This document shows, piece by piece, positions 43,359 to 51,940 of a stretch of DNA of 64,000 bases (within the stretch, counting starts at the first letter, position 1; each line of letters begins with the position of its first letter). The stretch is from Thermopolyspora flexuosa (GTDB taxonomy: Bacteria > Actinomycetota > Actinomycetes > Streptosporangiales > Streptosporangiaceae). The position numbers and the translations under genes are program-made. Location of the stretch: the NCBI RefSeq assembly GCF_006716785.1, contig NZ_VFPQ01000001.1, forward strand, positions 496,001-560,000. Direction: 5' to 3'. A model generated the notes under the pieces. The model had not been told where the DNA came from, searched no databases, and saw only the letters and a list, made by a program, of their open reading frames with translations.

Positions 43359-44591
43359 TTACTCGCTCTGGCCCGCGGCGAACCCGTAGATCCGGGTGGG
43401 GTCCGCGCCGTTGACGTGCCAGTCGCCGAGGATGCGTTCCTTGTAGACGCGCGGGTTGTGCGAGGCGAGGGTGCGGGCGTTGCGCCAGTGGCGGTCGAGG
43501 AGCAGCTCCTCGGAGGTGCCGGAGGCGCCGAGCGCGTCGAACACGATCGTGGTGGCGTTCAGCGCCGCCTCGATGATCACGAGCTGCGCGCGGTTGACGG
43601 CGATGTGCCCGGTGACCACGAGCCGCTTCTTCTCCTCCTCGTCGCCCGCGATGTGCGCGTGGGCGATGTCGTCGAGGCTCGCCGACGCGGACTCCAGGGC
43701 GGCCTCGGCCGCGAACGACGCGGCGGACACCTTGCCGATCACCTGCAGCAGCTGGGGGTCCTCGCTCGCGGTCGCGGACAGGCCGTGGGCGTAGTTGCGC
43801 TTGCGGCGCCTGAGCGCGGCGATGCCGTCGCGCAGCGTCGCCTCGGTGATGCCGGCGAGGATGGCGAGCAGCGCGGTCTGGTAGAAGAGGCCCTGGTAGG
43901 CGAAGCGCTCGGAGACGGGGAACAGGTTCTCGCTCTCCACCCGGGCGTCGGTGTAGGTGGCGCTGCCGCTCGCCGTGGTCTTCTGGCCGAAGCCCTTCCA
44001 GTCGTCGAGCACCTGCACGCCGGGCTGGTCCCGGCGCACGATCGCGGTGGTGGGGGTGCCGTCCGGGGCGACCGCGAGCACGTCCAGCCAGTCGGCGTAG
44101 AGGCTGCCGGTGGCGTAGTACTTCGCGCCGGTGATCAGCCAGTGGTCGCCGTTGGGCACGAGCCTGGTCCGGATGTTGGCGTACGTGCCGTTGTTCGCCT
44201 CGGTCCAGCCGCCGCCGACGAACTCGCCGTCGAGGAAGCGCTGGATCCAGCGGTCGGTGCGCTCCGAGCGCGGGGCGTTGAGCCGGTCCTCGACGAAGGC
44301 GAGGTGGTTGCGCCAGACGTGGGCGACGTTCGGGTCGGCCGCGCCGAGCTCGCGCAGCAGGCGGAAGGTCTGCTGCAGGGAGGCGCCGAACCCGCCGAGG
44401 TCGACGGGGATGCGCAGGGCGCCGAAGCCGGCGTCGATCAGCCAGCGGACCTGTTCGTAGGGGAAGATGCGGGACTTCTCGCGCTCCAGGTTGCCCTCGG
44501 CGATGCGCTCGAAGATGGGGCTGAACCGTTTGCGGAGGTCGTCGAAGTCCGCGGTCGCGTGCCGGAGGGATGGGGCGGCGGTACGAGACAT
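43359..44591 (-). CDS. SfnB/DszC-like acyl-CoA dehydrogenase-fold flavoprotein
   Basis: The 410-residue protein has the acyl-CoA dehydrogenase fold but the sequence of the sulfur-acquisition/DszC group: LIDAGFGALRIPVDLGGFGASLQQTFRLLRELGAADPNVAHVWRNHLAFVE, GAKYYATGSLYADWL, and DALGASGTSEELLLDRHWRNARTLASHNP. Such proteins use reduced flavin to oxygenate sulfides, sulfones or sulfonates. It is the first gene of the sulfur array. ATG 44591 is used, and the frame is open upstream to 44699 with no better start. Confidence 0.88.
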   Translation of the reverse strand: MSRTAAPSLRHATADFDDLRKRFSPIFERIAEGNLEREKSRIFPYEQVRWLIDAGFGALRIPVDLGGFGASLQQTFRLLRELGAADPNVAHVWRNHLAFVEDRLNAPRSERTDRWIQRFLDGEFVGGGWTEANNGTYANIRTRLVPNGDHWLITGAKYYATGSLYADWLDVLAVAPDGTPTTAIVRRDQPGVQVLDDWKGFGQKTTASGSATYTDARVESENLFPVSERFAYQGLFYQTALLAILAGITEATLRDGIAALRRRKRNYAHGLSATASEDPQLLQVIGKVSAASFAAEAALESASASLDDIAHAHIAGDEEEKKRLVVTGHIAVNRAQLVIIEAALNATTIVFDALGASGTSEELLLDRHWRNARTLASHNPRVYKERILGDWHVNGADPTRIYGFAAGQSE

Positions 44592-45204
44592 GAGGAGACC
44601 GATCTTTCGTGTCGTCGGGCGGGCACCGGCGGCGGGCGTGACGAACCCGCCGGACGTGGTGCCGCGTGCCTGGGGATGCCGGCCGGACGGGCCCGGCATG
44701 GGGGTGGCGTACGGAGGGCCCGCGGACGTGCCGGGCCGCTGGTGGCGCGGACCGGCGGACGGGTGCCGCGGGTGGAGGAGGGGGTGTCGTCGAAGGGATC
44801 GCCGTGCTGGTCACGCGCGCCGAAGCATGGCGATGGCGGTCACGTACAGCGGTCGCTGGCCACTCGCATGTAGTCGACCGCCCGGCGGACGGTCAGGACG
44901 ACTGATCCTGGCATACCCCTAATTTCCTACAAGTTATACATGCTTTCAATCCCCTCTCGCATCCTGAGATGTCGCAGGTGAGCGGGGCGGAAGGGGCGCG
45001 GGCGACCTCGGACGGCACGCCGGGTGACACGTGCGTGTGCGCGCTGACGCCGGTCGTACGGCGTTGGGGCCGGGCGGCGGGGTCGCCGGGCGTGTACGAC
45101 GGGGCCGCGGGCCGTGCCGTACGGACGGGTTCTTGCCCGGTGGAAGCGGGCGGGGGACCATGGGCGCAGGCTGACCGGGCAGGCGTGGATCGTCGGGAGA
45201 GGGC
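44592..45204. promoter_or_regulatory. Intergenic region with an A/T-rich promoter zone of the sulfur array
   Basis: This 613-base gap holds no gene I can support. Positions 44905-44955 are clearly A/T-rich against the background. Read on the minus strand, TTGAAA is followed by TATAAC, TAGGAA and TTAGGG stretches that could form one or more promoters for the SfnB-like gene, about 300 bases away. Bases 45180-45204 hold a GGGAGAGG ribosome-binding site for the flavoprotein. No known sulfur-regulator site could be identified with confidence. Confidence 0.35.
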
Positions 45205-45738
45205 GTGCGGGGAGCGGGCAAGGTCCTCTATGTCATCGTGTGCGCCGCGGCGCCCGCGGGGGACGTGGGGCGGCTCGTCGAGCTGGCCCACCGGGAGGGG
45301 TGGGAGGTGCAGATCGTGGCCACCCCCTCGGCCCTCGACTTCATCGACGTCCCGGCCCTGGAGCGGCAGACCGGCCGCCCGGTGCGCAGCCGGTACCGCA
45401 AGCCGGCCGATCCCAAGCCGCCGCGCGCGGACGCGATCGTCGTCGCGCCCGCCACGTACAACACGATCAACAAGTTCGCCCGGGGGAGCGCCGACACCTA
45501 CGCCTTGGGCCTGCTCGCGGAGGCGCCCGGGCTGGGCATACCGGTCGTGGTGCTGCCCTTCGTCAACAGTGGCCTCGCGGCCCGCGTGCCGTTCCGGCAG
45601 GCCGTGGAGACGCTGCGCGCCGAGGGGGTCCGCGTACTGCTGGGCCCTGGAGAGTTCGAGCCGCACCCGCCGAACGCCGGACCACAGGCGGTCGCGGCCT
45701 TCCCGTGGCACCTGGTCCTGCCCAACCTGAACGTCTGA
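45205..45738 (+). CDS. Flavoprotein of the Dfp/EpiD (HFCD) family
   Basis: The 177-residue protein has the HFCD flavodoxin-like decarboxylase fold: VLYVIVCAAAPA, VATPSALDFID near 40, the substrate/FMN loop VAPATYNTINKFARGSADTYALGLL near 85, and VVVLPFVN. Relatives decarboxylate phosphopantothenoylcysteine or peptidyl-cysteines. The catalytic His of CoaC is not obvious, so the reaction is open. GTG 45205 has GGGAGAGG upstream. It is divergent from the sulfur array and could share its control region. Confidence 0.8.
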   Translation: MRGAGKVLYVIVCAAAPAGDVGRLVELAHREGWEVQIVATPSALDFIDVPALERQTGRPVRSRYRKPADPKPPRADAIVVAPATYNTINKFARGSADTYALGLLAEAPGLGIPVVVLPFVNSGLAARVPFRQAVETLRAEGVRVLLGPGEFEPHPPNAGPQAVAAFPWHLVLPNLNV

Positions 45739-46200
45739 CGCCGCCGTCCTCGGGACTCATGCCACCACGCGGGGTACGCCCGCCCACGTCGAGGAGGAGC
45801 GGCGATGGCCGGGGCGGTCGCCACCTGTCCTGGCTGAGGGAAGGCCGTCACGGGGACCACCCGCGACCTCCTCCGCCGTCCGGGCCTTTCTGGTCCGCGG
45901 TTCCGTACGGCCGCCGGCCCGGTGTGCCGGGTACGCCGCGGGGGAGGCGGCCCGCGCCGTGGGCCCCATGCCGGCGACGGGAGTGTGACGTTGCGAACAG
46001 GCGGGAATGCGCGGTGCGGGCGCAGGACGTTTCCCTAGGCGGCACAGGGGTACGGTGCGGCGTCGTGCGTCGTCAACGGCCAAGGGCGGCAGAGATTTGT
46101 GACGATGGAGTGCTGAATTAATAATCCGCCCCGGATGAGATTATTTGTAGCTGATTCGATAACGTAACCACGTGACTCCGACCCTCCCACGCACCTCCCT
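45739..46200. promoter_or_regulatory. Intergenic region with an inverted repeat before the MFS gene
   Basis: No gene is supported in these 462 bases. Positions 46110-46170 are A/T-rich and contain AATAATC (46120-46126) facing GATTATT (46139-46145) across 12 bases, a layout typical of a TetR- or MarR-type operator. The MFS ATG lies 55 bases further on. No regulator gene is adjacent. Confidence 0.4.
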
Positions 46201-47412
46201 ATGACCACGGTGACGCTGACCCGCGCCCGGCGCCTCGCGATCCTCGTCACGCTGGGCGCCCTCTCCGCCTTCGGGCCGCTCTCGCTCGACCTCTACCTGC
46301 CGTCGCTGCCGGACCTCGCCGAGGACCTCGGCGCCACCGAGGCGCTCGGCCAGCTCACGATCTCCCTGTGCATGATCGGCCTGGCCGCCGGGCAGCTCCT
46401 CCTCGGGCCGGTGAGCGACCGTACCGGCCGCCGGGTGCCGCTGCTCGTCGGCGTGGTGCTCTACGCCGTCACCTCGGTGCTGTGCGCCCTCGCCCCCTCC
46501 ATCTGGGCGCTCATCGTGCTGCGGCTGCTGCAGGGCCTCGCCGGGGCCGCCGGGCTGGTGATCGCCCGGGCGATCGTCCGCGACCTGTTCGACGGCGCGG
46601 AGGCGGCCCGCGTCTTCTCGCTCATGGTGCTCGTCACCGGGCTCGCCCCGATCCTCGCGCCGCTCGCCGGTGCCCAGATCGCCCGGTTCGCCGACTGGCG
46701 GGGCCAGTTCGTCGTGCTCGCGGTCATCGGCGCGCTGCTCGCCGTCGCGGCCTTCACGCTGCCGGAGACGCTGCCCGCGTCCCGGCGCCACGACGGCGGC
46801 CTGGGCCACGCCCTCCGGCAGTTCGGCGCGCTGGCCAAGGACCGCTGGTTCCTCGTGCACGCCCTGGTGCTGTCCGCGTCCGGCTGCGCCCTGTTCGCCT
46901 ACATCTCGTTCAGCTCGTTCGTGCTGCAGAACGCCTACGGGATGAGCGGGCAGGCGTTCTCGGTGGTCTTCGCGGTGAACGCGGTCGGCCTCATGATCTC
47001 CGGCAACGTCAACGGGGTGGCGCTGCGCCGGTTCACGCCGCGCCGCATGCTCGGCGTCGGCGTGTTGGTCGGCCTGACCGGGGCGTGCGTCGCGGTGGCC
47101 GCGGTGTGGGCCGGGTGGGGGCTGCCCGGCCTGCTGCCGGGGATCTTCGTCACCGTCTTCGGGATGGGCATGATCATGCCGAACGCCACGGCGCTGGCGA
47201 TGGAGCCGCACGCCGAGCGGGCCGGGACCGCGTCCGCGCTGCTCGGCATGCTCCAGTTCCTCGCGGGCGCCACCGTGCCCCCGCTGGTCGCGACCGGCGG
47301 CGCCACCGCCGCGGCCATGACCTGGACCATGGCCGGCGGGATGGCGACGGCCATGGCGCTGCTCGGGCTGCTGCGCTCCGCCCGGCGGCCGGTCACCGCC
47401 CCGGTGCGCTGA
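46201..47412 (+). CDS. Bcr/CflA family MFS drug exporter
   Basis: The 403-residue protein has 12 predicted membrane helices and the Bcr/CflA marks: SLDLYLPSLPDLAEDLG after helix 1, motif A GPVSDRTGRRVPLL near 66, and RAIVRDLFDGAEAARVFS near 120. Members export bicyclomycin, chloramphenicol, sulfonamides or cysteine by proton antiport. Cysteine export would suit the neighbouring sulfur array, but sequence cannot separate these. ATG 46201 has no ribosome-binding site, so it may be leaderless. Confidence 0.88.
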   Translation: MTTVTLTRARRLAILVTLGALSAFGPLSLDLYLPSLPDLAEDLGATEALGQLTISLCMIGLAAGQLLLGPVSDRTGRRVPLLVGVVLYAVTSVLCALAPSIWALIVLRLLQGLAGAAGLVIARAIVRDLFDGAEAARVFSLMVLVTGLAPILAPLAGAQIARFADWRGQFVVLAVIGALLAVAAFTLPETLPASRRHDGGLGHALRQFGALAKDRWFLVHALVLSASGCALFAYISFSSFVLQNAYGMSGQAFSVVFAVNAVGLMISGNVNGVALRRFTPRRMLGVGVLVGLTGACVAVAAVWAGWGLPGLLPGIFVTVFGMGMIMPNATALAMEPHAERAGTASALLGMLQFLAGATVPPLVATGGATAAAMTWTMAGGMATAMALLGLLRSARRPVTAPVR

Positions 47413-47536
47413 CCGTACGGCGGGCCGGCGGCGCCGGCGAACACGGCGGGGCCACCGCCCCGGCCCTGCCGATGGCCGCAGGCCGGATGCGGTGGCCCCC
47501 GGGTCTTCCGCTACCGGCGGCCGTGCCGGCCGATCG

Positions 47537-48301
47537 TCACGGCGAGACCGCCGCGATGTGACCGAAGCCGCCGTCGCGCCGCCGGTAGAGGATCGCCCCC
47601 CGGCCGCTGAGCCTGTCGGCGTAGAAGAGGAAGGGCCGCGGCGCCGCGGCGAGGCGCGCGACCGCCTCGTCGAGGGTGAGCTCGGGCACCGGCCCCTCGT
47701 CGAGGGCAACCGGCAGGTAGGTCTCCGGCGGGCGGCCGGGCCGCAGGCGGGCCATGCCGTACCCGTCCTCGGTGCGCCAGACCGCGGCGTCGGCCCCGGT
47801 GGCCGCGTCCGTGAACAGGTAGAAGTCGTGGTCGAGCAGCTCCATCGCGAAGATCGCCTGCTCCGGGGTGACCGGCTCCGGCTCGAGGTACTTGCGCCGG
47901 ATCACCGCCTGGGGTCCCACCCCCGCGGGCGTCGCGGTCCGGATCGTGTGCCGGTGGCGACGGCCGCGCAGCGACCGCCAGTCGCGCGTGGTGCGGTCGA
48001 GCCGCACCCGGAGGCGACCCAGCAGCTCGGTGACGGCCTCCTGCAGGGTCGGCCCCTCCGCCTGCGCGCGGACCACACGACCGTTGACGTCGAGGCTCGC
48101 CTCGGCGGCCGGCAAGCGGTCCGGGCCGGGCTCCGCGGGCCGGGTGAGCTTCACCCGCGCGGACAGGACCGGCTCCCCGCAGTGCCCGGCGAGCGCGGCG
48201 ATCCGCTCCCGCGCCCGCTCCACCACCGCGCGCGACACTCTGCCGCGCGTCGCGACCTGCACGTCCTCGGCGGTCAGCGCGGCATGCGCCGTCTTCGTCA
48301 T
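47537..48301 (-). CDS. Ribosome hibernation factor with two C-terminal dimerisation domains (HPF/RafS-like)
   Basis: The 254-residue protein has an HPF/RaiA-like N-domain (about 1-100), then a first S30AE C-terminal domain (IRRKYLEPEPVTPEQAIFAMELLDHDFYLFTDA, about 135-190) and a second, weaker copy (LTLDEAVARLAAAPRPFLFYADRLSGRGAILYRRRDGGFGHIA, about 208-252). This layout resembles mycobacterial RafS, a hypoxia-induced factor that stabilises ribosomes in stasis. ATG 48301 has AAGGAGGGGG upstream. The operator pair upstream suggests dormancy control. The 124-base gap before the MFS end holds no gene. Confidence 0.85.
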   Translation of the reverse strand: MTKTAHAALTAEDVQVATRGRVSRAVVERARERIAALAGHCGEPVLSARVKLTRPAEPGPDRLPAAEASLDVNGRVVRAQAEGPTLQEAVTELLGRLRVRLDRTTRDWRSLRGRRHRHTIRTATPAGVGPQAVIRRKYLEPEPVTPEQAIFAMELLDHDFYLFTDAATGADAAVWRTEDGYGMARLRPGRPPETYLPVALDEGPVPELTLDEAVARLAAAPRPFLFYADRLSGRGAILYRRRDGGFGHIAAVSP

Positions 48302-48365
48302 CGCGGCCCCCTCCTTCTCAGCGGTCTCACCGGTAGCCTTTCGCTTTCGGCGTAGTACCGGGCAG

Positions 48366-48398
48366 GGCCCTTGGTCACCGCGCCGTCGGCCCTAGGTC
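48366..48398 (-). promoter_or_regulatory. Paired operator-like direct repeat upstream of the HPF gene
   Basis: On the minus strand GACCTAGGGCC (48388-48398) and GACCAAGGGCC (48366-48376) match in 10 of 11 bases and are 22 bases apart, two helical turns. Flanking bases give GGACCTAGG, a near palindrome. Paired sites of this kind are typical of DosR/DevR-family regulators, which control HPF genes in mycobacteria and streptomycetes. They lie 65-97 bases before the ATG. Assignment to a DosR homologue is inference. Confidence 0.4.
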
Positions 48399-48581
48399 CT
48401 ACCGGCCCCGACGGACCCCGCACCGCCGCGGCGGCCCCGCCGCGCGCGCCCGCCCGGCGGGCACGGCGGAACCCGCGATCCCCGGGGGTGGAGTGGGTCG
48501 GCGCAGGTCTGGGGTGGTATGCGATGCTTGGTAGGTTTCCCGGTAACAGTTGGACAAATGGACAATCGGAGGATCAGCGGG

Positions 48582-49064
48582 GTGGAAGTCGAGCAGACCG
48601 TGCTGCCCGGAATCGGGCTACGGCACGAGTTCACCACGCATTCCGGGCGTCGGATCGGAGTCGTCTCGCACCGTTCGGGGCGCCGAGACCTGGTCATCTA
48701 CGATGCCGAGGACCCGGACAGGGCGTCTGAGACGATTCAGCTCAACGAGGAGGAGGCCAACGCGCTGGTCGAGCTGCTCGGCGCCCCGCGGATCGTGCAG
48801 CGGCTCAACGCGTTGCACCGCGACGTCGAAGGCCTGGTCAGCGAGAAGGTCCCCGTCCCGCCCGGTTCCCCGTACGACGGGCGCCCGATGGGCGATGCGA
48901 GGGTGCGCACCCGTACCGGTGCCTCCATCGTCGCGGTGGTGCGGGGCTCGCAGGTGTTCGCCAGCCCTGCTCCTGACTTCAGGCTGACCGGCCAGGACAT
49001 CGTCGTTGTGGTGGGCAGTCCGGAAAGCACCGCTGCGGTCGCCGACATCTTCTCCCACGGATAA
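48582..49064 (+). CDS. KhtT-like regulatory subunit of a cation/proton antiporter (TrkA-C domain)
   Basis: The 160-residue cytoplasmic protein has an N-terminal domain (VEQTVLPGIGLRHEFTT, about 1-70) and a C-terminal RCK_C/TrkA-C domain (about 80-160, ending in TGQDIVVVVGSPESTAAVADIF). In Bacillus, KhtT gates the antiporter KhtU and its RCK_C domain binds c-di-AMP. GTG 48582 has GGAGGA eight bases upstream. The frame is open to 48519, but this start matches homologue length. It is the first gene of a pair. Confidence 0.85.
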   Translation: MEVEQTVLPGIGLRHEFTTHSGRRIGVVSHRSGRRDLVIYDAEDPDRASETIQLNEEEANALVELLGAPRIVQRLNALHRDVEGLVSEKVPVPPGSPYDGRPMGDARVRTRTGASIVAVVRGSQVFASPAPDFRLTGQDIVVVVGSPESTAAVADIFSHG

Positions 49065-49079
49065 ACAGAAAGGCGGCGC

Positions 49080-50258
49080 GTGCACCATACGGCGATCCTG
49101 TTCCTGGAGTTCGGCGCGGTCCTGCTCGGGCTGGGTGTCCTCGGGGCACTCGCCCTGAAGGCCGGAATATCCCCCATCCCGCTCTACCTGATCGCCGGTC
49201 TCGCCTTCGGCACCGGCGGCATCCTTCCCCTGGCGACCAGCGAGGAGTTCATCTCCACCGGTGCCGAGCTGGGCGTCATCCTGCTGCTGCTCACGCTCGG
49301 CCTCGAGTACAACGCCGACGAGCTGGTGACCAGCCTGAAGAGCAACGCCCCGTCAGGCCTGGTGGACCTGGTGCTCAACGCCGCGCCAGGGGCGATCTGC
49401 GCCCTGCTGCTCGGCTGGGGGCCGGTCGCGGCGGTGGCGATGGCGGGCGTCACCTACGCCACCTCGTCCGGCATCACCGCGAAGGTGCTCTCCGACCTGG
49501 GGTGGATCGGTAACCGCGAGACGCCGGTCGTGCTGTCCCTGCTGGTCTTCGAGGACCTCACGATGGCGATCTACCTGCCGGTGCTCACCGCGATGCTCGC
49601 CGGGGTGAGCTTCGCCATGGGCGCGGCCACGGTCGCCATCGCGCTCGCCACGGTGAGCATCGTGCTGATCGTGGCGCTGAAGTTCGGGCGCTGGATCGAG
49701 GCGTTCGTGTCCAGCCCCAACTCCGAGGTGCTGCTGCTCAAGGTGGTCGGCCTGGCCCTGCTCGTGGCCGGCATCGCCCAGGAGCTCCAGGTGTCGTCGG
49801 CGGTCGGCGCGTTCCTGGTCGGCATCGCCCTCTCGGGTGAGATCGCCAAGGAGGCGGAGGCGCTGCTCGCCCCGCTGCGCGACCTGTTCGCGGCGGTGTT
49901 CTTCGTCTTCTTCGGCCTGCAGACCGACCCGTCGAAGATTCCGCCGGTGGCCGGGCTCGCCGCGGTGCTCGCGCTGGTCAGCTTCGGCACCAAGCTGCTG
50001 ACCGGTGTGATCGCCGCCCGCCGGGCCGGCATCGCCAAGGCCGGTCGCATCCGCGCCGGTATCGCGCTCGTGCCCCGAGGCGAGTTCAACATCGTCATCG
50101 CGGGGCTCGCCGTGGCCGCGGGCGCGCACCCCGACCTCGGCCCGCTCGCCGCGACCTACGTGCTGATCCTCGCCGCGTTCGGCCCGCTCGCCGCGCGTCT
50201 CATCGAGCCGCTGTTCACTAGGTTGGCGGCGAAACGGGAACGGACGGCGGCGGCCTGA
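49080..50258 (+). CDS. KhtU/CPA2-type K+(Na+)/H+ antiporter
   Basis: The 392-residue membrane protein has about 12 helices and CPA2 features: LLLLTLGLEYNADEL near 75, SSGITAKVL near 130, the VFEDLTMAIYLPVL helix with the acidic pair Glu-Asp, and FVFFGLQTDPSKIPP. It probably exports K+ in exchange for H+ under control of the subunit encoded 15 bases upstream. GTG 49080 has AAAGGCGG upstream. It lacks a fused RCK domain, consistent with the separate regulator. Confidence 0.88.
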   Translation: MHHTAILFLEFGAVLLGLGVLGALALKAGISPIPLYLIAGLAFGTGGILPLATSEEFISTGAELGVILLLLTLGLEYNADELVTSLKSNAPSGLVDLVLNAAPGAICALLLGWGPVAAVAMAGVTYATSSGITAKVLSDLGWIGNRETPVVLSLLVFEDLTMAIYLPVLTAMLAGVSFAMGAATVAIALATVSIVLIVALKFGRWIEAFVSSPNSEVLLLKVVGLALLVAGIAQELQVSSAVGAFLVGIALSGEIAKEAEALLAPLRDLFAAVFFVFFGLQTDPSKIPPVAGLAAVLALVSFGTKLLTGVIAARRAGIAKAGRIRAGIALVPRGEFNIVIAGLAVAAGAHPDLGPLAATYVLILAAFGPLAARLIEPLFTRLAAKRERTAAA

Positions 50259-50395
50259 CCGGCCTTGCCGGAGCGCCGCCGGGCCGGCCCGGCGGGCGCA
50301 CCCCCCGACGAGGACGATCACGCTGCTGGGCCTCCGCGGCGGTTCGGACACCTCCCGAACGGCCTGACGAGGACGCCGCGATCGCGGACAGCTGC

Positions 50396-50431
50396 GGAGC
50401 GCCCGTCGCCCCCTGTGGTGACGGGCGCTCC
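50396..50431 (+). terminator. Terminator hairpin after the antiporter operon
   Basis: A 15-base-pair stem (50396-50410 with 50417-50431, one G-U pair) with a six-base loop. It lies 137 bases past the antiporter stop. Confidence 0.6.
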
Positions 50432-50566
50432 GGCGTTCCGGCGGGCCACGAACGCCGTGGCCTTCGCCGCCGGGGCGCGACCCGCGGCGGGGCGTCCCCG
50501 GCGGCGCCGTTCCCCGGGTCGCGGCCGGTGTGATCAGGCCGGTCATGACCGCCCGGGTACGGCTTT

Positions 50567-50604
50567 CGCCTCCGTCACGGCGTCGGCCCGCCGTGACGGA
50601 GGCG
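50567..50604 (-). terminator. Perfect 16-bp hairpin ending the two-component operon
   Basis: 50567-50582 and 50589-50604 are perfect complements around a six-base loop. It lies 77 bases past the sensor kinase stop. The 422-base gap 50259-50680 holds this and the preceding hairpin and no gene I can support. Confidence 0.75.
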
Positions 50605-50680
50605 GCGACCGGCGGCGTTCCGGCCCGCTCCTTCGCCGCCGGGCCGAGGCCCGTGGCCTTTGCTGCGCGAGGCGGCGGGG

Positions 50681-51940
50681 TCAGCCGTCCGCCTGCGCCT
50701 CCTCTTCCTCCCGGTACGGCCGCAGGTCGGCGCGCAGGCACGACCCCCGGTCACCGGCGACGACGAGGGTGCCGCCGTGGGTGCGGGCGATGTCCCGGGC
50801 GATGGCGAGGCCGAGGCCGGAGCCGCCCGCGTCCCTGGCCCGGGCCTCGTCGAGGCGGGTGAACCGGTCGAAGACCGACTCGCGGTGCTCCGGCGGGATG
50901 CCGGGGCCGTCGTCGATCACCTCCACCCGGGCGGGCGGGGTCACCCGTACGGTGACCGTGGACTCGGCGTGCCGTACCGCGTTGTCGAGCAGGTTGCCGA
51001 TCATGCGGGCGAGGTGGGTGCGGGAGCCGCGTACCACCACGTCGCCGGCGATGTCGAGCTCGATGCGGGCCCGGCCGCCGCGGCGCCGTACCGCCTCCTC
51101 GGTGGCCACCTGACCGAGGTCCACCTCGTCGCACGCGGGTGGCTCCCCGGCGTCGAGGCGGGCGAGCAGGAGCAGGTCCTCGGCGAGCCGCTGGATGCGC
51201 TCCACGTCGGTCAGCGCCTCGGTGGCGAGCCGCGGGGCCTCGCGCCGGCCCAGCTCCAGGCGGGTGCGCAGCGTCGCGAGCGGGCTGCGCAGCTCGTGCG
51301 CCGCGTCGGCGACGAAGCGTTTGTGCCGTTCCACGGCCTGCTCCAGCCGGTCGAGGGTGGCGTTCATGGTGCGGGCCAGCCGGGCCACCTCGTCCCTGGT
51401 CTCCGGTACGGGCACGCGCTCGTGCAGGTCGTTCGCGGTGATGCTGGCGAACTTCGCGCGGATCGCCGACACCGGCGCGAGCGTGCGGCCGAGCAGGATC
51501 CAGGTCAGGCCCGCGACCAGCAGCAGCAACACCGGCACGCCGATGAGCAGCATGGGCCGCAGCGCGTCGAGCGCGTCGCGCACCGGATGGAGCGAGGCGC
51601 GGGCCTGCACGGTGAGGGTCCCGGTCCCGATCGGCACCTCGCGGGTCGCCGTGGCGTACCCCTCGGCCCAGCTCGGGTCGGGCGCGGGCGAGATGCGCAC
51701 GTCGGGATCCGCCTGCGGGAACGGCGCGGTGTCCCGGGTGATGGTCAGCCGGTCGCCCTCGGTGGCGACCGAGATCCGGTGCGCCGCCTCCGCGAGCCGC
51801 CGCGCGGCCTCCTCGCCGACGCTCGCCTCCAGGCTGCTGCGCAGGATGCCGGCCAGCACGGCGGCGGTCACGCCGAGGGCCAGCGCGACCGTCACTGTGG
51901 CCACGATCGTCGCGCGCAGCCGTACCGACAGCCGCCTCAT
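50681..51940 (-). CDS. Sensor histidine kinase
   Basis: The 419-residue membrane protein has two helices (about 10-33 and 133-153) around an extracellular sensor of about 100 residues, then HAMP, an H-box (KRFVADAAHELRSPL), N-box (MIGNLLDNAVRHA), G1 (VIDDGPGIP) and G2 (GSGLGLAIA). It autophosphorylates on the H-box His and passes phosphate to the response regulator encoded just upstream; the ATG overlaps that gene's stop by four bases. The signal is unknown. Confidence 0.93.
   Translation of the reverse strand: MRRLSVRLRATIVATVTVALALGVTAAVLAGILRSSLEASVGEEAARRLAEAAHRISVATEGDRLTITRDTAPFPQADPDVRISPAPDPSWAEGYATATREVPIGTGTLTVQARASLHPVRDALDALRPMLLIGVPVLLLLVAGLTWILLGRTLAPVSAIRAKFASITANDLHERVPVPETRDEVARLARTMNATLDRLEQAVERHKRFVADAAHELRSPLATLRTRLELGRREAPRLATEALTDVERIQRLAEDLLLLARLDAGEPPACDEVDLGQVATEEAVRRRGGRARIELDIAGDVVVRGSRTHLARMIGNLLDNAVRHAESTVTVRVTPPARVEVIDDGPGIPPEHRESVFDRFTRLDEARARDAGGSGLGLAIARDIARTHGGTLVVAGDRGSCLRADLRPYREEEEAQADG

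Noticed and set aside
45114-46121. Open frame of 335 codons over the flavoprotein and the following gap
   Set aside because: It is out of frame with the clear HFCD flavoprotein and shows only Gly/Arg/Pro-rich translation; no gene is supported at 45739-46200.
50265-51113. Open frame across the gap and the antisense side of the sensor kinase
   Set aside because: Low-complexity translation, overlaps a well supported kinase gene and two terminator hairpins.
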